A stretch of 64,000 nt of DNA from Leptidea sinapis (lineage: Eukaryota > Arthropoda > Insecta > Lepidoptera > Pieridae): NCBI RefSeq assembly GCF_905404315.1, contig NC_066267.1:3052501-3116500 (forward strand). The letters are read 5' to 3'. Position numbers and translations under genes: made by a program. Every line of letters starts with the position of its first letter. Position 1 is the first letter of the stretch. Shown here piece after piece: positions 31,027-42,290 of the stretch. Under the pieces are notes generated by a model that searched no databases, had not been told where the DNA came from, and saw only the letters and a program-made list of their open reading frames with translations.

Positions 31027-34008
31027 TCATTCCACAAAGTGGCTGTGCGAGGGAAGAAATTTCGAACAAAACGCGCGGTTGTGGAATGCCAGACGTCTAC
31101 GTGATGCGGATGGTACTTTGCACGTAATGTCCGATGGTGGAATTCGGCCGCTGGAATCAACCCGAACCTCCTCTGAGCACTCCCCGTGATAAATGCGGTA
31201 GAAGATGTAGAGAGAACCCACATCTCTACGCAATGCTAGAGAATCAAGCCGATCGGATATGACTTGATCGTCGATGATTCGAGCCGCTCTACGTTGTATG
31301 CGGTCAAATGGAAAAAGCTGGTACTGGGGAGCACCCGCCCAGAGGTGAGAACAGTACTCCATGTGAGGCCGAATTTGCGCCTTATAAAGTTGCAGGCGGT
31401 GGCTTTTAGTGAAGTACTGTCTCACCTTACTGAGTACACCAAGCTTTTTAGAGGCCAGTTTGGCCTTCTCTTCCAAGTGACCACGGAACTGAACGTCGCT
31501 CGATATATCGACGCCAAGTATGCCAATACAGGCTGTGGTAGTTAAAGGAGTGATCTCGAATCGAGGGGATACGACAAAGGGAGACTTTTTAGTGGTGAAC
31601 GCACATACTTGTCTCTTCTTGGGGTTGAATTGGACTAAATTATGTTGGCCCCATTCCGAGACTTCGCAAAGCATAGTCTCGATTTCAGACACAAGTTTGT
31701 TCCGGTTCTCGTCGACGCTATCCCGGGACATGTTGGCATGGCTGGTGTAGGAAGCATACCCTGTGCTGTGTGCATAGCAATGAATATTGCTAGCACACAG
31801 AGATTGAATTGAAGAATTTGCAGCATATAATGATATGATTCTTCTGCATATCAATGGATATGCAGAAGAAACAGCGTAGGCGATAGCACGCAGCCTTGCG
31901 GGACACCAGCGTTTATTGGTTTTAAGTCGGAGCATGCACCGTTGATAATAACCTTGATGCTCCGATCAGCCAAAAAGCTAGTGACCCATTTGCACAACTT
32001 CTCGGGAAGCCCATAGGATGGCAGTTTCGCTATAAGCGCTTTATGCCACACCCGATCGAAGGCCTTCGCTTCGACTCAACCGCTTGCGCCCATTTATGGG
32101 TGAGGTATGCAAGAAGATCACCAGCTGAGCGACCCTGACGGATACCATACTGGCAGTCGCTGATCAGCTGGTGCCACTCTAGGTATCCCAAGAGCTGGCG
32201 GTTGATGATCGACTCCATTAATTTGGAGAAAATGGAGGTAATGGCAATGGGGCGGTAGTTGACGGATCTGAGCGTACCCCCTTTCTTAGGGATCGGGTGC
32301 ACTAAAGCCGCCTTCCATAATTTCGGGACTACGCCTGATGAGTAGGAGAGCCGAAAAAGACGGGTAAGGACCGGCGCCAGTTCCGGAGCACATGTCCGCA
32401 GCACTATCGGGGGAATGCCATCGGGCCCGCTCGATTTGTGAATGTCCAAGGTGAGAAGCGTCTTAAGCACGGCACTATGCCGGATTTTTACCTCCGGCAT
32501 ATATGAATCGCACCGCGGAATATGCTTTGGTGGTGCACCTTCGTCATCCAGAGTCGAGTTGGACGCGAAGAGGGAGCCCAGGAGATCAGCTTTCTCTTTC
32601 GCGTCATGGGCCAGCGAGTCATCATCCCTGTGCAGTGGCGGAATGGCTGGCTGGCAGAAGTTTCCTTGGACAGCCTTGGCGAGCGACCAGAACGCACGAG
32701 TTCCCGAGGGAAGGCGTGCAAGTCTCTCGCTAATTCTGCCAATGTGCTTCGACTTCGTGTCAGCAATAACTCTTTTGAAGGACCTGGAGGCATGATTGAA
32801 GTGTTTTTTTAAGTTCGCTGGAATTCACATCCTTAGATACCACCGCATTAACCCAAGCCTGATAGCACTCCTGCTTTTGGCGAGAGGCCATTTTGCAGGA
32901 GCGGTCAAACCATGGTTGGGACCTGCCACCGATAGGCACAGAGGAGGATGGAATGAAAAGTTCCATACCTTGCAGTACCACATCAGCAACAGCGTCAGCA
33001 GCGGCATCTGGATCTCCCAGCGAAAAACAGATCTGCCTCCACGGGTAGGATGCAAAAAAGCACTGCATCTCGTCCCACTCTGCTGATCTCTGCCTTACGC
33101 GGCGACAGCCTAAGAAGCGGGGCCGTGTTGGGCGCGTGATCGGCACGTTGCTCCGGATCAGGCAGTGGTCCGAAGATCCCAGAGGAGGGTCAACGAAAAC
33201 TAGGTAGCCGTCCGGATGTGAGGTCAACAGAAGGTCCAAGAGTGAAGGTGTATGATCTTGCACATCTGGGATTCACGTTGGCGCAATAACCAGTTGCGTC
33301 AGACCATATGCTAAGGCGAAGTCGTGAACAGATCTCCCTACATGATCGGTGGTACGTGAGCCTAGCCATTCGGCGTGGTGGGCGTTAAAATCGCCAAGAA
33401 ACACGATCTCTGCAGTGGGGATCTGCTCCAACACGGAATCTGTAGCCATTTGGATGTGTTCGAGGAGCCGGTCAGACTCTGCGTTACCGCTATGGGACCT
33501 ATACAGGCATGCGTAGATTCCCGAATGGTCATCGCAGTCTACACGCAGCCAGATGATAGATAGGTCCTGTCCTTCAAGAAAACTCAGGCGTCGAGAACAG
33601 ACATCCTCCCTGATGTAAACGCACACCAGCCCATGGTATAAAGGAGTGTTCCAAATTATACCCCGGGTAGGAAAGGTAAGATGAATCAGCCAGGGAGGAT
33701 ATCTATGTCTCGGTTAAAAAGAGCAGGGCCGGCTTCGCCGTCTCCAGGTGAAAGTGGACGGCATTTAAATTTGATCGAAGCCCCCTGATGTTGCAAAAGT
33801 CCACAGAGAGTGTGGAGGAGGGTGGTTTGAGCCTCCTGCTCTGTTTGCCCCGAGTCAGCGCAGATTTGCCCCCTCCAGAATACGCGGGGCAGCCTGGGCA
33901 ACCACTGTTAGGTACAGGCCCTAATTGTGGACGCCCAGGGACGGATTCTCCAGGGTTGCATAGCCTGGTACCGTCCTGGAGTAGTCTCTTTTTAGTCTGT
34001 GCTGCCAT
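31027..34008 (-). pseudogene. LINE-C endonuclease/RT, broken
   Basis: Starts at ATG 34006-34008 (MAAQTKKRLLQ). Order: NIRGLRSNLN and FLTET; IFLGDFNAHHAEWLGS; LGSSDHC; SSGPDGIPPIVLRTC; NYRPIAITSIFSKLME; WHKALIAKLPSYGL; NAGVPQGCVLSPTLFLLHI; NIHCYAHST where B has CYADDST; RPHMEYCSHLWAGAP. Breaks: a stop at 33703 after FLTET, a stop near 33271, frameshifts near 32780 and 32040-32060, and a stop near 31850. The RT catalytic Asp pair is gone. A 14-bp inverted duplication follows motif B. Confidence 0.85.
31839..31870. repeat. Perfect hairpin made by inverted duplication in LINE C
   Basis: TTCTTCTGCATATC (31839-31852), loop AATG, GATATGCAGAAGAA (31857-31870). Family B has only one of the two arms at the matching place (TTTCTTCTGCATATCAATGA). 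The second arm was therefore copied in reverse, as a template-switch event would do. Confidence 0.85.
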
Positions 34009-34185
34009 TTGTATTTGGAAGGGGGGGTGTAGGCTTTCGGACTCACCGGACGAAACACAGCGGCATAGCCGCTATTTCACGCCGGTTTCGAGTGGGGGGG
34101 TGGTATTTCTCCGGGCGTGCCGGCCCAATTCGGCTGTGTCCGTGAGGACCCAACATGGCACTACCACTCCACTACTTTTTTTAAT

Positions 34186-34734
34186 TAACACTTTTATGAA
34201 ATATTTTATCTTATAAAGACAACATTGAAAACCTAATCGAATAGCCACATTGCAGAAAAGCCTTTTTTTAAGATGCAACTCCAATAAATACCCCCATAAA
34301 AATATAAAAAAATTTCATTAACATTTGAAATTATTTTGCATATTCTTATTTCGATTTAAATAATTTATGGTCACTTTTTTAAATGTTACCTAAACGTAAT
34401 CTATTTTAATTATTCAATTTGTAATTTGCAAACATCTATGTCACATATAAAACACACATCTAAAGAAGATAGAAGTATTCTTGCTGGAAAAATAAAAGTA
34501 ATTCAATCAGATGTCGGACTTACCTCCGTGATTTCACACAAAGTTATTTGAGCTTGATTAAAGAAACTGGATTCTCTCGCTTATAGGAGCTGCTCCACGA
34601 CATTTTCACCCTAATTAAATGTTTGCTTTTAGGATGAAAGTATTGAGCTCGATTTATTTTTTAATTAATTTACCGAATTTCAAGTTAATCTCGATACCTT
34701 ATCCCCTGATTCTACGTGAAGTTGTAACAAATAT
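34186..34734. other. AT-rich spacer
   Basis: No frame and no shared repeat. Confidence 0.5.
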
Positions 34735-35156
34735 CCCTTAGATAATTTATACGTCTAGATAGAGTCTCTTGCTGTTAGACAACCGATAAAAGAGTCCAGG
34801 TATATTAGACTAGTATGCGTGACAAACAGCGTGTTACACTCGCGATTTGTATGTCACTTTGTGTTGGTGTGCGTCCGTTACTCAAAATAGAGGTTAACTC
34901 TAAACTCAATTTTTTTCGACGTTTTTTTTATGGAAAAGGAGGACTAACGAGCGTGCGGGTCACGTGGTGTTAAGTGATCACCACCGCCCACATTCTCTTG
35001 CAACACCAGAAGAATCACAGGAGCGTTGCCGGCCTTTAAGGAAACTGTACGCCCTTATTTTGAAGGTACCCATGTCGTATCGTCCCGGAAACACCACACA
35101 AGGTAGCGCATAAGTTTTCACAGCTATCATAGTCTATCTAGACGTATAAATGATCT
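34735..35156 (-). mobile_element. TIR element family G copy 3, interrupted
   Basis: CCCTTAGATAATTTATACGT at the left and its inverse TCTAGACGTATAAATGATCT at the right, inverse to 193-442. The element is about 235 bp without the LINE-B tail at 34920-35105. No frame. Confidence 0.75.
34920..35105 (-). mobile_element. LINE-B 3' tail inside family G copy 3
   Basis: T run, ATGGAAAAGGAGGACTAACG, AAGTGATCACCACC, GCCGGCCTTTAAGG, GTACCCATGTCGTATCG, CACCACACAAGG: 5'-truncated antisense B. I could not find a clean target duplication; the T-rich junction hides it. Confidence 0.85.
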
Positions 35157-35394
35157 GTACCCATTTAAATAATAATAAAAATAATTTCCGGTTCAACTCA
35201 ACGAAGTGGTCTTCTTAACCGAACAACTTTTAAATTTTATAAGAGGAAACTTCTTTCGGTGCATATCACTATTTTGGAAAACAATTTTTATGCATTTCCA
35301 TCATTGACATGCAATAGTTTTTAAGGTATAGAGAAACTGGTATAAATTAAGTTGGGTTATTTGATAAGTTCCACTATTCGAACCTTATAAATAA

Positions 35395-35765
35395 TAGGAT
35401 ATCATATCACTTATTGATAGTCAAAAACTACCACCCATTCGAATGCCTCAGACCTGAGAAGAACGATCGCAAGAAACTCAGCGGACTTCTTTTAAAATAA
35501 AATGGCTACAATATAATATCGTACAATAAAACTTATTATTTAATAGCCTGAGAGTGGTCGCTCCATTCTGTGGTATAGTTAAGAAAGTCTTTATGTTATA
35601 GTAAACCTCTACCACATAAGGGTTTTTTTAATTTCGTAATACATTCGTTTCGAACATTTTCTGGGATCTTGTTGTAAAAGCATATATTATACACCGCATC
35701 ACAAAAGACTTACTAACTCGATTTAGCCGAGTAGTAAGCATTATAAGTTTAGGCAGCCTATCCTG
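35395..35765 (-). mobile_element. LINE J 3' end, copy 3
   Basis: Antisense 3' UTR (ATGCCTCAGACCTGAGAAG, CAAGAAACTCAGCGG) and pol end. The minus strand reads NKIPENVRNECITKF, then GAGCGACCACTCTCAGGC. Confidence 0.8.
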
Positions 35766-36369
35766 TAAAGATTAAAGATACAATGAATTGCACCGACATA
35801 CCATAAGGCACTCTCGATACCACAAGTGTAAATAATTATATTTATTGAGTCCAATGTATTCATAGTTTCACCTTCTACGGACGAAGCAACTTACACCAAC
35901 TGACTTAATAAATCATTTTGCTAAATCAATATAATGCCACAAAACTTGTTTTGTCTTGTTTTGCAAAATCTTCCTTATATTGTCCTGTATAGTACGCAAT
36001 ATTGCAAGTACGTGTTAGGACTTACTTTGGATTTGTGTGAATATCGTGCTATGCTTTGAATACTTCCTAATTTGAATTTGAATTGAAGCTCTCTCCAAGT
36101 TTTTACATGCTTGTAGTATAGAATGTAATTTAAATTTAAATATTATTTAATATTTACTTGAAAAATCTTGATTTATAATAAAAAAAAATACTGACTAAAA
36201 CGATCTCTCATTTCGACCAAACTTAAAAAAAACAATAAATGTGATAGGATGAAAAATATTCTATAAATGCTATAACTAGTAAAGCACGAAATCAAAAAGA
36301 ATACCGAGTGTGAAGAAGTGGCCTTTTGCCAATGAAATAAAAACACTATATGGTGTAAGGATATTTCAA
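35766..36369. other. AT-rich spacer
   Basis: No frame. The right edge supplies the A before the Helitron-like element. Confidence 0.5.
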
Positions 36370-36753
36370 TCCCTACTTAGATTATAAATGTGAATGTAAG
36401 TTTGTTTGTTACGAATTTAAGTCGGTACTACTGAACCGATTTTGATGAAATTTGGTACAGCGACAGACAATAGCTTGAAAAGGGACATGGCTATATTTTA
36501 ACCCGGAAAAATACATGGTTTCCGCGGGATTTTTGAAACTGAAATTCACGTCGACGAGCTATAGCTATACCAATAGTAGGTTAAGTTTTCCACAGCAATC
36601 TTCCTCGAAATAAGATTCATATAATATGTTGTGAACGGGAGTCAAAACGGGAACCAAAACTGGAATAGGACATGAGATAATGTTCAATTCCACTCTTGCT
36701 TATAATTTTTAAAAACCTTTACCTACACGGACGAAGTTGCGGGCATCAGCAAG
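36370..36753 (+). mobile_element. Helitron-like element Q4
   Basis: 5' end TCCCTACTTAGATTATAAATG after an A. Interior: AACCGATTTTGATGAAATTT and GGTTTCCGCGGGATTTTTGA. The 3' end GACGAAGTTGCGGGCATCAG is followed by CAAG|T in place of the expected CTAG|T. No TIR and no frame. Non-autonomous, with a mutated 3' terminus. Confidence 0.75.
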
Positions 36754-36914
36754 TAACATATAAATACAACCTCTCGTGACATTGTTTAATTCATACTTTA
36801 CACTTTTACCTTTCATTTGTTAATAATTAACACTGAAAATGCTGAAAAGCCAACTGTATATGCGTTTAATCTCCGTGACAAAATCCGTGGCAAGAAATCA
36901 AAATATGGCTGAAA

Positions 36915-37065
36915 AAATCGCGGTTGTTCAAAGTCCCGATTCATGCCACATTCAATGATTTTTCATGTGACAGTTTAATTGTTCTTTCTCCGAACTAAAA
37001 GTCGTCTGATTTCTTTGAAAGTTACCATTTTTTTATTGATATCGAATCACAATTACGAATATGAT
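36915..37065 (+). repeat. Family W copy 1
   Basis: Aligns with 40935-41095: CATTCAATGA, TTTAATTGTTCT, TCTCCGA, CTTTGAAAGTT, TGATATCGAA in the same order. Roughly three quarters identical by eye. Origin unknown. Confidence 0.55.
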
Positions 37066-37170
37066 TCAATTTACTAATAAACCTTAAAGTTATATATTTT
37101 GTGTTAAGGTTGGTAGAAAAAATTCTGCTACTTTTCAAGATATTAGGGTACTATTATAGGGTATATTAAG

Positions 37171-37463
37171 GTACGAGACGAGCAGGACGTTCACCTGATG
37201 GTAATTGATACGCCCTGCCCATTACAATGAAGAGCCGCTCAGGATTCTTGAAAAACCCGAAAATTCTGAGCGGCACTACAGCTGCGCTCGTCACCTTGAG
37301 ACATTAGATGTTAAGTCTCATTTGCCCAGTAATTTCACTAGCTACGGCGTCCTTCAGACCGAAACACAGTAATGCTTACACATTACTGTTTCACGGCAGA
37401 AATAGACGCCGTTGTGGTTCTCATAATCTAGCCGGTATCCTGTGCAAAGGAGCCTCCCACTGG
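37171..37463 (-). mobile_element. SINE-like family A copy 5
   Basis: Minus strand from CCAGTGGGAGGCTCC (37463) to GACGAGCAGGACG-side (37171). Both hairpins are readable. The A-rich 3' end is replaced by unrelated sequence. Confidence 0.85.
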
Positions 37464-37723
37464 GTTTTAAGAATTAGTCCGCTACTGATCCCTGTTGCAT
37501 ATAGGTATGCGCTTATACTCAAAGAATTCCAGGAAGAAATATTCGCTTAGCAATACTGCGCAAGGAAATTAGTTCCTTGGTTGTTTATTCGTTCGAATTA
37601 AATTTGTGGCTCTCTGATAATTCTAGCAGTTTGTTCTTTTATTTTGATTAAATACAGTAATACTAATATTAATAATTTTATTATAAACATAATATTGTCT
37701 AACCATGATGTACATGGTTATTT

Positions 37724-37963
37724 AGTTATATATATAATTCTTCTGTACGTGTGTTGACAGTGAACTCCTCCTAAACGGCTGGAGCGATTTTTATGATTTT
37801 TTTTTGTGTGTTCCAGTGAATTTGAGAATGGTTTAGACTAAGGTTTTCAATTCCGTCCATATAATTCTCCTGCCAATTTGTATGTTAGTGAAATTCTAAT
37901 AACGGCTGGACCGATTTTTCAAATTTAAGACGTGTGTATATCAACGTCTGTCGGGTGCGCTAG
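37724..37963 (+). mobile_element. Helitron-like element Q3
   Basis: A 5' TATATATATAATTCTTCTG start (the leading TC is lost), GAACTCCTCCTAAACGGCTG, and a 3' end CAACGTCTGTCGGGTGCG followed by CTAG and T (37960-37964). No frame. Confidence 0.7.
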
Positions 37964-39443
37964 TTTCGATATATAATGTTAAAATAAAAAAGTACGGAAA
38001 AATCTACCAAACCTGGATATTCATCTAGATAACCGAATTACTAAAATACTTAAAAATTAATTCTGATTTTTAAAATGAATTCTATTTGCTTATAGTTCAA
38101 TAACTCTTAATAGAAGAACACAATAATCACGCGGTGTTAATTCTTATATATCCATGCTAAAATTCTGAGTGTTGTATCATGAATAGGGAAATATACAAAT
38201 TTAAGCACGATATCCACACAAATCCTGATAGTTCGAAACACGTGTTGGTTATATAGCGTTGTATGCAAAACATATTCGGAATGCATTGCAAGACAAAACA
38301 AATTCATTAATTATGTAAGCTATTCACGGTGCAGGTGGAATATCGTCTATTTGAAAACATTCCTGCAGCTACAAATAATTAGTTTACGGGTTCGACGCGA
38401 ACCCGTAAACTATGCCATGAATGGTGATAAATAAACACGATAAATAAATAATTAAAAAAAAATATAGACACATTTGGAGGAGTGAAATCTTTTTCTTTTT
38501 GGAACTGCAAATTTTTTATATTTATTACATCATGAACTGCTCTAGAAATTTTATTTAGTTAAAATATTATATTTATACCTAGATTGGTCCCAATAAATAA
38601 TTGATGATGGGGATGCTGACTGAGTTTTTGGATATCTTCTCAAATATGTATAAGTATTTCGTCTGTACAGGATTACAATAGTTTCTTGTGTAGTTTAGAT
38701 CAGATTTAGATTAGAATGAATGAATGAAATTTGACATTAAGATGAAGGATGAAATGATTGACATAGTAGGACAGGTGACGCACAAATATCTAAGTCATTT
38801 GATTGGTCGTGGTGTATGGCTCAATACAATAATATAATAAACTCTTTATGTCAAATGTAATACGCTCGACTATATGAAATCTGGCGTAGACATCGAGGAA
38901 TCTCATCAACCTTATTGTAAACCAAAGAATGTTGGAATATACAACAACTATTCCACCATGATAAGCGAATTAGGTCTTTGAGTATGACCTAAACATATTA
39001 TTTGATGAAGTGAAACTGACGAAATAGACCACCAGTTCATCAAAGTGACAGCAAGATTAATCAAATCAAAAAGTTATTAAGGAAATGGAACCATTGAACT
39101 GGGTTGTTGATAATGTCGATAAAGCTACGTAATATAACTCTTATACAAAGCCTTATATATAAACTGGATTATTTGGTGTTACTAGAATTATAAACGCATT
39201 TTTCTAATGTCCCACAATCAAACTACGCTTATAATTTATAGACTTGATAGACTTTATATTTCTTTACAAGGTCTAGTGGGAAATCAAACGTGGGATATAG
39301 GATTTTTTGTATAAAATACTCGTTTCAACATGGCAACAAAAACTTTAAAAAAATATAATGTTTTACATATAATATATCTACATATTCATTTAAACCAATG
39401 TCGCGTAACAATGCACCTTAGCTTCAAAATTTGATCCAAATTA
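37964..39443. other. AT-rich spacer with one perfect hairpin
   Basis: No gene. The hairpin at 38380-38412 is listed separately. The rest is unstructured AT-rich DNA. Confidence 0.5.
38380..38412. repeat. Perfect 15-bp hairpin
   Basis: TAGTTTACGGGTTCG, loop ACG, CGAACCCGTAAACTA. GC-rich centre in AT-rich surroundings. No terminator context is expected in this genome. It may be a snap-back mutation or a remnant of an element end. Confidence 0.85.
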
Positions 39444-39860
39444 TGTTTTTAACCGACTTCAAAAAAGGAGGAGGTTCTCAATTCATCGGTATGTTTTTTT
39501 TATGTTTGATACCGTCAAACTTTGGACTGGGTGAACCGATTTGGATAATTATTTTTTTATTTGAAAGCTGGTGCTTCCCGTGTAGTAAGTACTATTGCAA
39601 TTTTGCTTAGATCTGACAATGGAAACCATGAGAAAACCATAAAAATCTTCAATTTGCTATAAGTATGTGCGCGACAAATTTACGAATAACTCAATATCGC
39701 GCCAACTGATTTCGATAATTCTTTTTTTATTGGAAAGGATAAACTTCAAGAAAGTTTCTGTTAAGTTAGGTTCTGAATATAGGATCCATGACAAAGTAAC
39801 GGAACTCTTCAATTCTTAGGAGTAAATTAACGATGCCAGACCAAATCTTTATTATGCTAT
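39444..39860 (+). repeat. Family P repeat, copy 1
   Basis: Starts TTAACCGACTTCAAAAAAGG, then AGGTTCTCAATTC, GACTGGGTGAACCGATTT, GAAAGCTGGTGCTTCCCGTG. An inner segment GCGCCAACTGATTTCGATAA...GGAAAGGATAAACTTCAAG looks like a second, diverged version of the same unit. I know this sequence as widespread in insect genomes; its class is unknown to me. Confidence 0.65.
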
Positions 39861-40296
39861 CGGGATATTTGGGTCACCTACAGTAACATTGTTATGGTCA
39901 AGTAATTGTCGTAGTCGAATATGATGATCAATGGAACTCCTTAACGATTTACAGTAAGGGTGCGATCTGTGGCAGAATTTCTAACTGTCTGTAATAAAAT
40001 TGCCAGGCGCTTACGTACACTGCTGCATTGCAAAATTTAGTAGATCTACACATCTTTAGACAAATTATTAGTTAGTGTAGTAAAAATAAAAAAATGCGTA
40101 TGTTTATACAATCTAATTAATTGATCTAATTCTAGTTACGATTATTGTTATTTTTGGAGTCAGTGTCAGCCAAGAATTGAATTTTCAAGAAACTATAGGC
40201 TTTTAATTTAGACGTCATAATATCTGGGCTTTGTGTAATAATTAAAATAATAATAATAAAACCGAATCTGTAAAGAAATTTTACGCACTTTCAAAC
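39861..40296. other. Spacer
   Basis: AT-rich, no frame, no shared repeat. Confidence 0.5.
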
Positions 40297-40486
40297 TGTG
40301 AAACGATCTTCCTTGCTCAGTATTGCCAAGGCGATACGACACAGGTACTTTCAAAAAGAGTATACCGCCATTTTAAAGATATGCAACGCTCCTGTTATTC
40401 CTCTGTTTTGCAAGAGAATGTGGATGATGTTGATCACTTACCATCGGGTCACCCATGCGCTCATTTGTTCTAATTTCCATGAAAAA
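40297..40486 (+). mobile_element. LINE-B 3' tail
   Basis: GGCGATACGACACAGGTACTTTCAAAAAG, ATGCAACGCTCCTGTTATTC, GTTGATCACTTACCATCGGG and CCATGAAAAATT: a diverged sense copy of the B C-terminus and full 3' tail. SINE-like A copy 6 begins 22 bases later. Confidence 0.75.
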
Positions 40487-40507
40487 TTAATAATGTATAT
40501 TATGCAT

Positions 40508-40810
40508 ACCAGTGGGAGGCTCTATTGCACAGTATGACAGGCTAGATTATGGTTACTACAACGGCGCCTATTTCTGCCGTGAAGCACTAATGTGTAAACA
40601 TTACTGTGTTTCCATCTGAAGGGCGCCGTAGATAGTGAAATTACCGGGCAAACGAGACTCAACATCTTATGTCTCTAGGAGACGAGCGCAATTGTAGTGC
40701 CACTCAGAATTTTTTCAAGAATCCTGGGCACTGTATTGAAATGCGCAGGGAGTATCAATTACCATCAGCTGAACTTTCTGCTCGTCTCGTCACTTATTGT
40801 CATATAAAAA
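40508..40810 (+). mobile_element. SINE-like family A copy 6
   Basis: Complete ends. Hairpin I is well kept (ACGGCGCC/GGCGCCGT; CTAATG/CATTACT with one mismatch). Hairpin II has lost part of its loop (GTGCCACTCAGAATTTTTTC). Confidence 0.85.
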
Positions 40811-40934
40811 ATGTAATAATTCAACAAATGAAGCAAAAATAGCAGACTTCAGATTTACAAGAAATCATAAAAGATATGTTTGAAACACAGTCTTTACAAA
40901 GTGTCAGCATAATAACAAAACATCCCGCAGCTAA

Positions 40935-41095
40935 AACTGCCGGAGAAAAATACGCCGTTATTCAAAAGCTCGCTTCACGCCTCATTCAATGACTTCCCAT
41001 TTGACATTTTAATTGTTCTCTCTCCGAGCAAAAAGCTCCTGAACGCTTCGAAAGTTGGCATTGATTGAATGATATCGAACTTTATACCCGTTGTA
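40935..41095 (+). repeat. Family W copy 2
   Basis: See 36915-37065. Same orientation and order of conserved blocks. Confidence 0.55.
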
Positions 41096-41286
41096 CTTCT
41101 ATTTCAAAACTTTCAATACGCTCAAAGTTGGCTCTATGATTTTCTATACATTGCTGGGTGTGTTGCTATACTAGAATAAAGTGTTTAGTGCGCGATTATT
41201 TTTTGCGTATTTTACTCTGCTTAGACCAGGTAAATGCTTAATATTGTTTAAATGTTGTATTTTCTTTGCTTAACACGAGTGTTACA

Positions 41287-41733
41287 CACACTTTTAAAAG
41301 ATTAAAACGCGTATATTTGTATCTGTGTTTTTACATTAGATTTCTGCGTAAAAGTTATATTTATATTTTTCTTTATATTTTATTTTATTCTAATACGATG
41401 GGATTGGATCCCAGGTGTTGGGATTCAATAATATGTAAATTAAAACCCAAAACTTCAGATACCAAAAAAGAAAAGGACAGGCCACTCTCAGTAATTTTTG
41501 CCAAAACCATCTGCCTATAGCAAATACCACCTCCGAGGCGCTAAAATTCATAGTGACAACTATGACAAATACTATCTTAACTCATTTCATCTGCAGTCGC
41601 CCTAAAAACGAAATATGGAAAGGTCTGAAAAGGTCGGATTAACTAAAATAAAAATAAAAATGTAACTTTTACGCAAAAATCGAATGTAGAACCACAGTTA
41701 CAATTACACGCGTTTTAATCTCTTAAAAGTGTT
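41287..41733. mobile_element. TIR element family L copy 1
   Basis: Inverted arms of about 100 bases: ACACTTTTAAAAGATTAAAACGCG at the left, inverse at the right (CGCGTTTTAATCTCTTAAAAGTGT). The match continues through TTTTTACATT...GATTT-TGCGTAAAAGTTA. The interior of about 240 bp has no frame beyond 84 codons with no motif. A MITE or foldback-like element. Confidence 0.8.
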
Positions 41734-41889
41734 TCATTTAAAATGTTTAAATGTTTTAAACTTTTTAAGGCTATATGACTGTAGGCCGCTGCCGCTTTTG
41801 TCTGGTTTACTCCAGTTTAAACTGGAACCGTTAGATAGTACATATACCACAAGGCGCTGCTTAAATTGCCCTTTTTAAGTAGAAATATT

Positions 41890-42290
41890 TGAGGAAGCAG
41901 AGTTGCTGGAATTGTCAGTGACCCAGTGCTCTGTGAACGGTTTGATCACCTTGCATTGCTTGGAGACGTCGCTTAATTATGTGTTCTACCTCATTTATCA
42001 CGTGGAATGTTTCGATGAGCTGTTTCACCTGATTCCAGTCGCCGAATTCCCCCTTTACACGACAACTCCACCCACCATCATCATCCCCACCATCAGGATG
42101 TGTGACGTTCCTACACAGTATGGTTTGCAAGGAACTTTCTTCCACGCACAACAAAGCTCTGGAATGAGCTTCTTTGTGTGGTGTTTCCAGGAACGCTCCT
42201 GTTATTCCTCTGGTGTTTCAAGACAATGTGGGCGGCGGTGATCACTTCACACCAGCCTTCTTTGTCCTATTTTTCTATGAAAAATGTAAG
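41890..42290 (+). mobile_element. LINE-B C-terminal and 3' tail fragment
   Basis: Aligned with 15320-15735: GGAATTGTCAGTGACCCAGT, CTCTGTGAACGG, CTGTTTCACCTGATTCC, AGGATGTGTG, then TGTGGGCGGCGGTGATCACTT. An internal deletion removes the RYDMGTF part. It keeps the 3' tail that the long copy lacks. Confidence 0.8.

Larger units (their letters stand above)
30896..34185 (-). mobile_element. LINE family C, near full length, inactive
   Basis: The poly-T side (30896-30923) is the poly(A) tail. The other end (about 34010-34185) is a 5' UTR with the AGCGGC-ATA-GCCGCT hairpin at 34059-34073. About 3.3 kb. Related to family B throughout, but its 3' tail (CCCATGGACATCC..., antisense) differs from B. The A- and T-rich flanks do not give an unambiguous target duplication. 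Confidence 0.85.

Noticed and set aside
36181..36240. Host exon or promoter
   Set aside because: Only AT-rich runs. No splice pair, start context or conserved protein segment could be found here or anywhere in the window.
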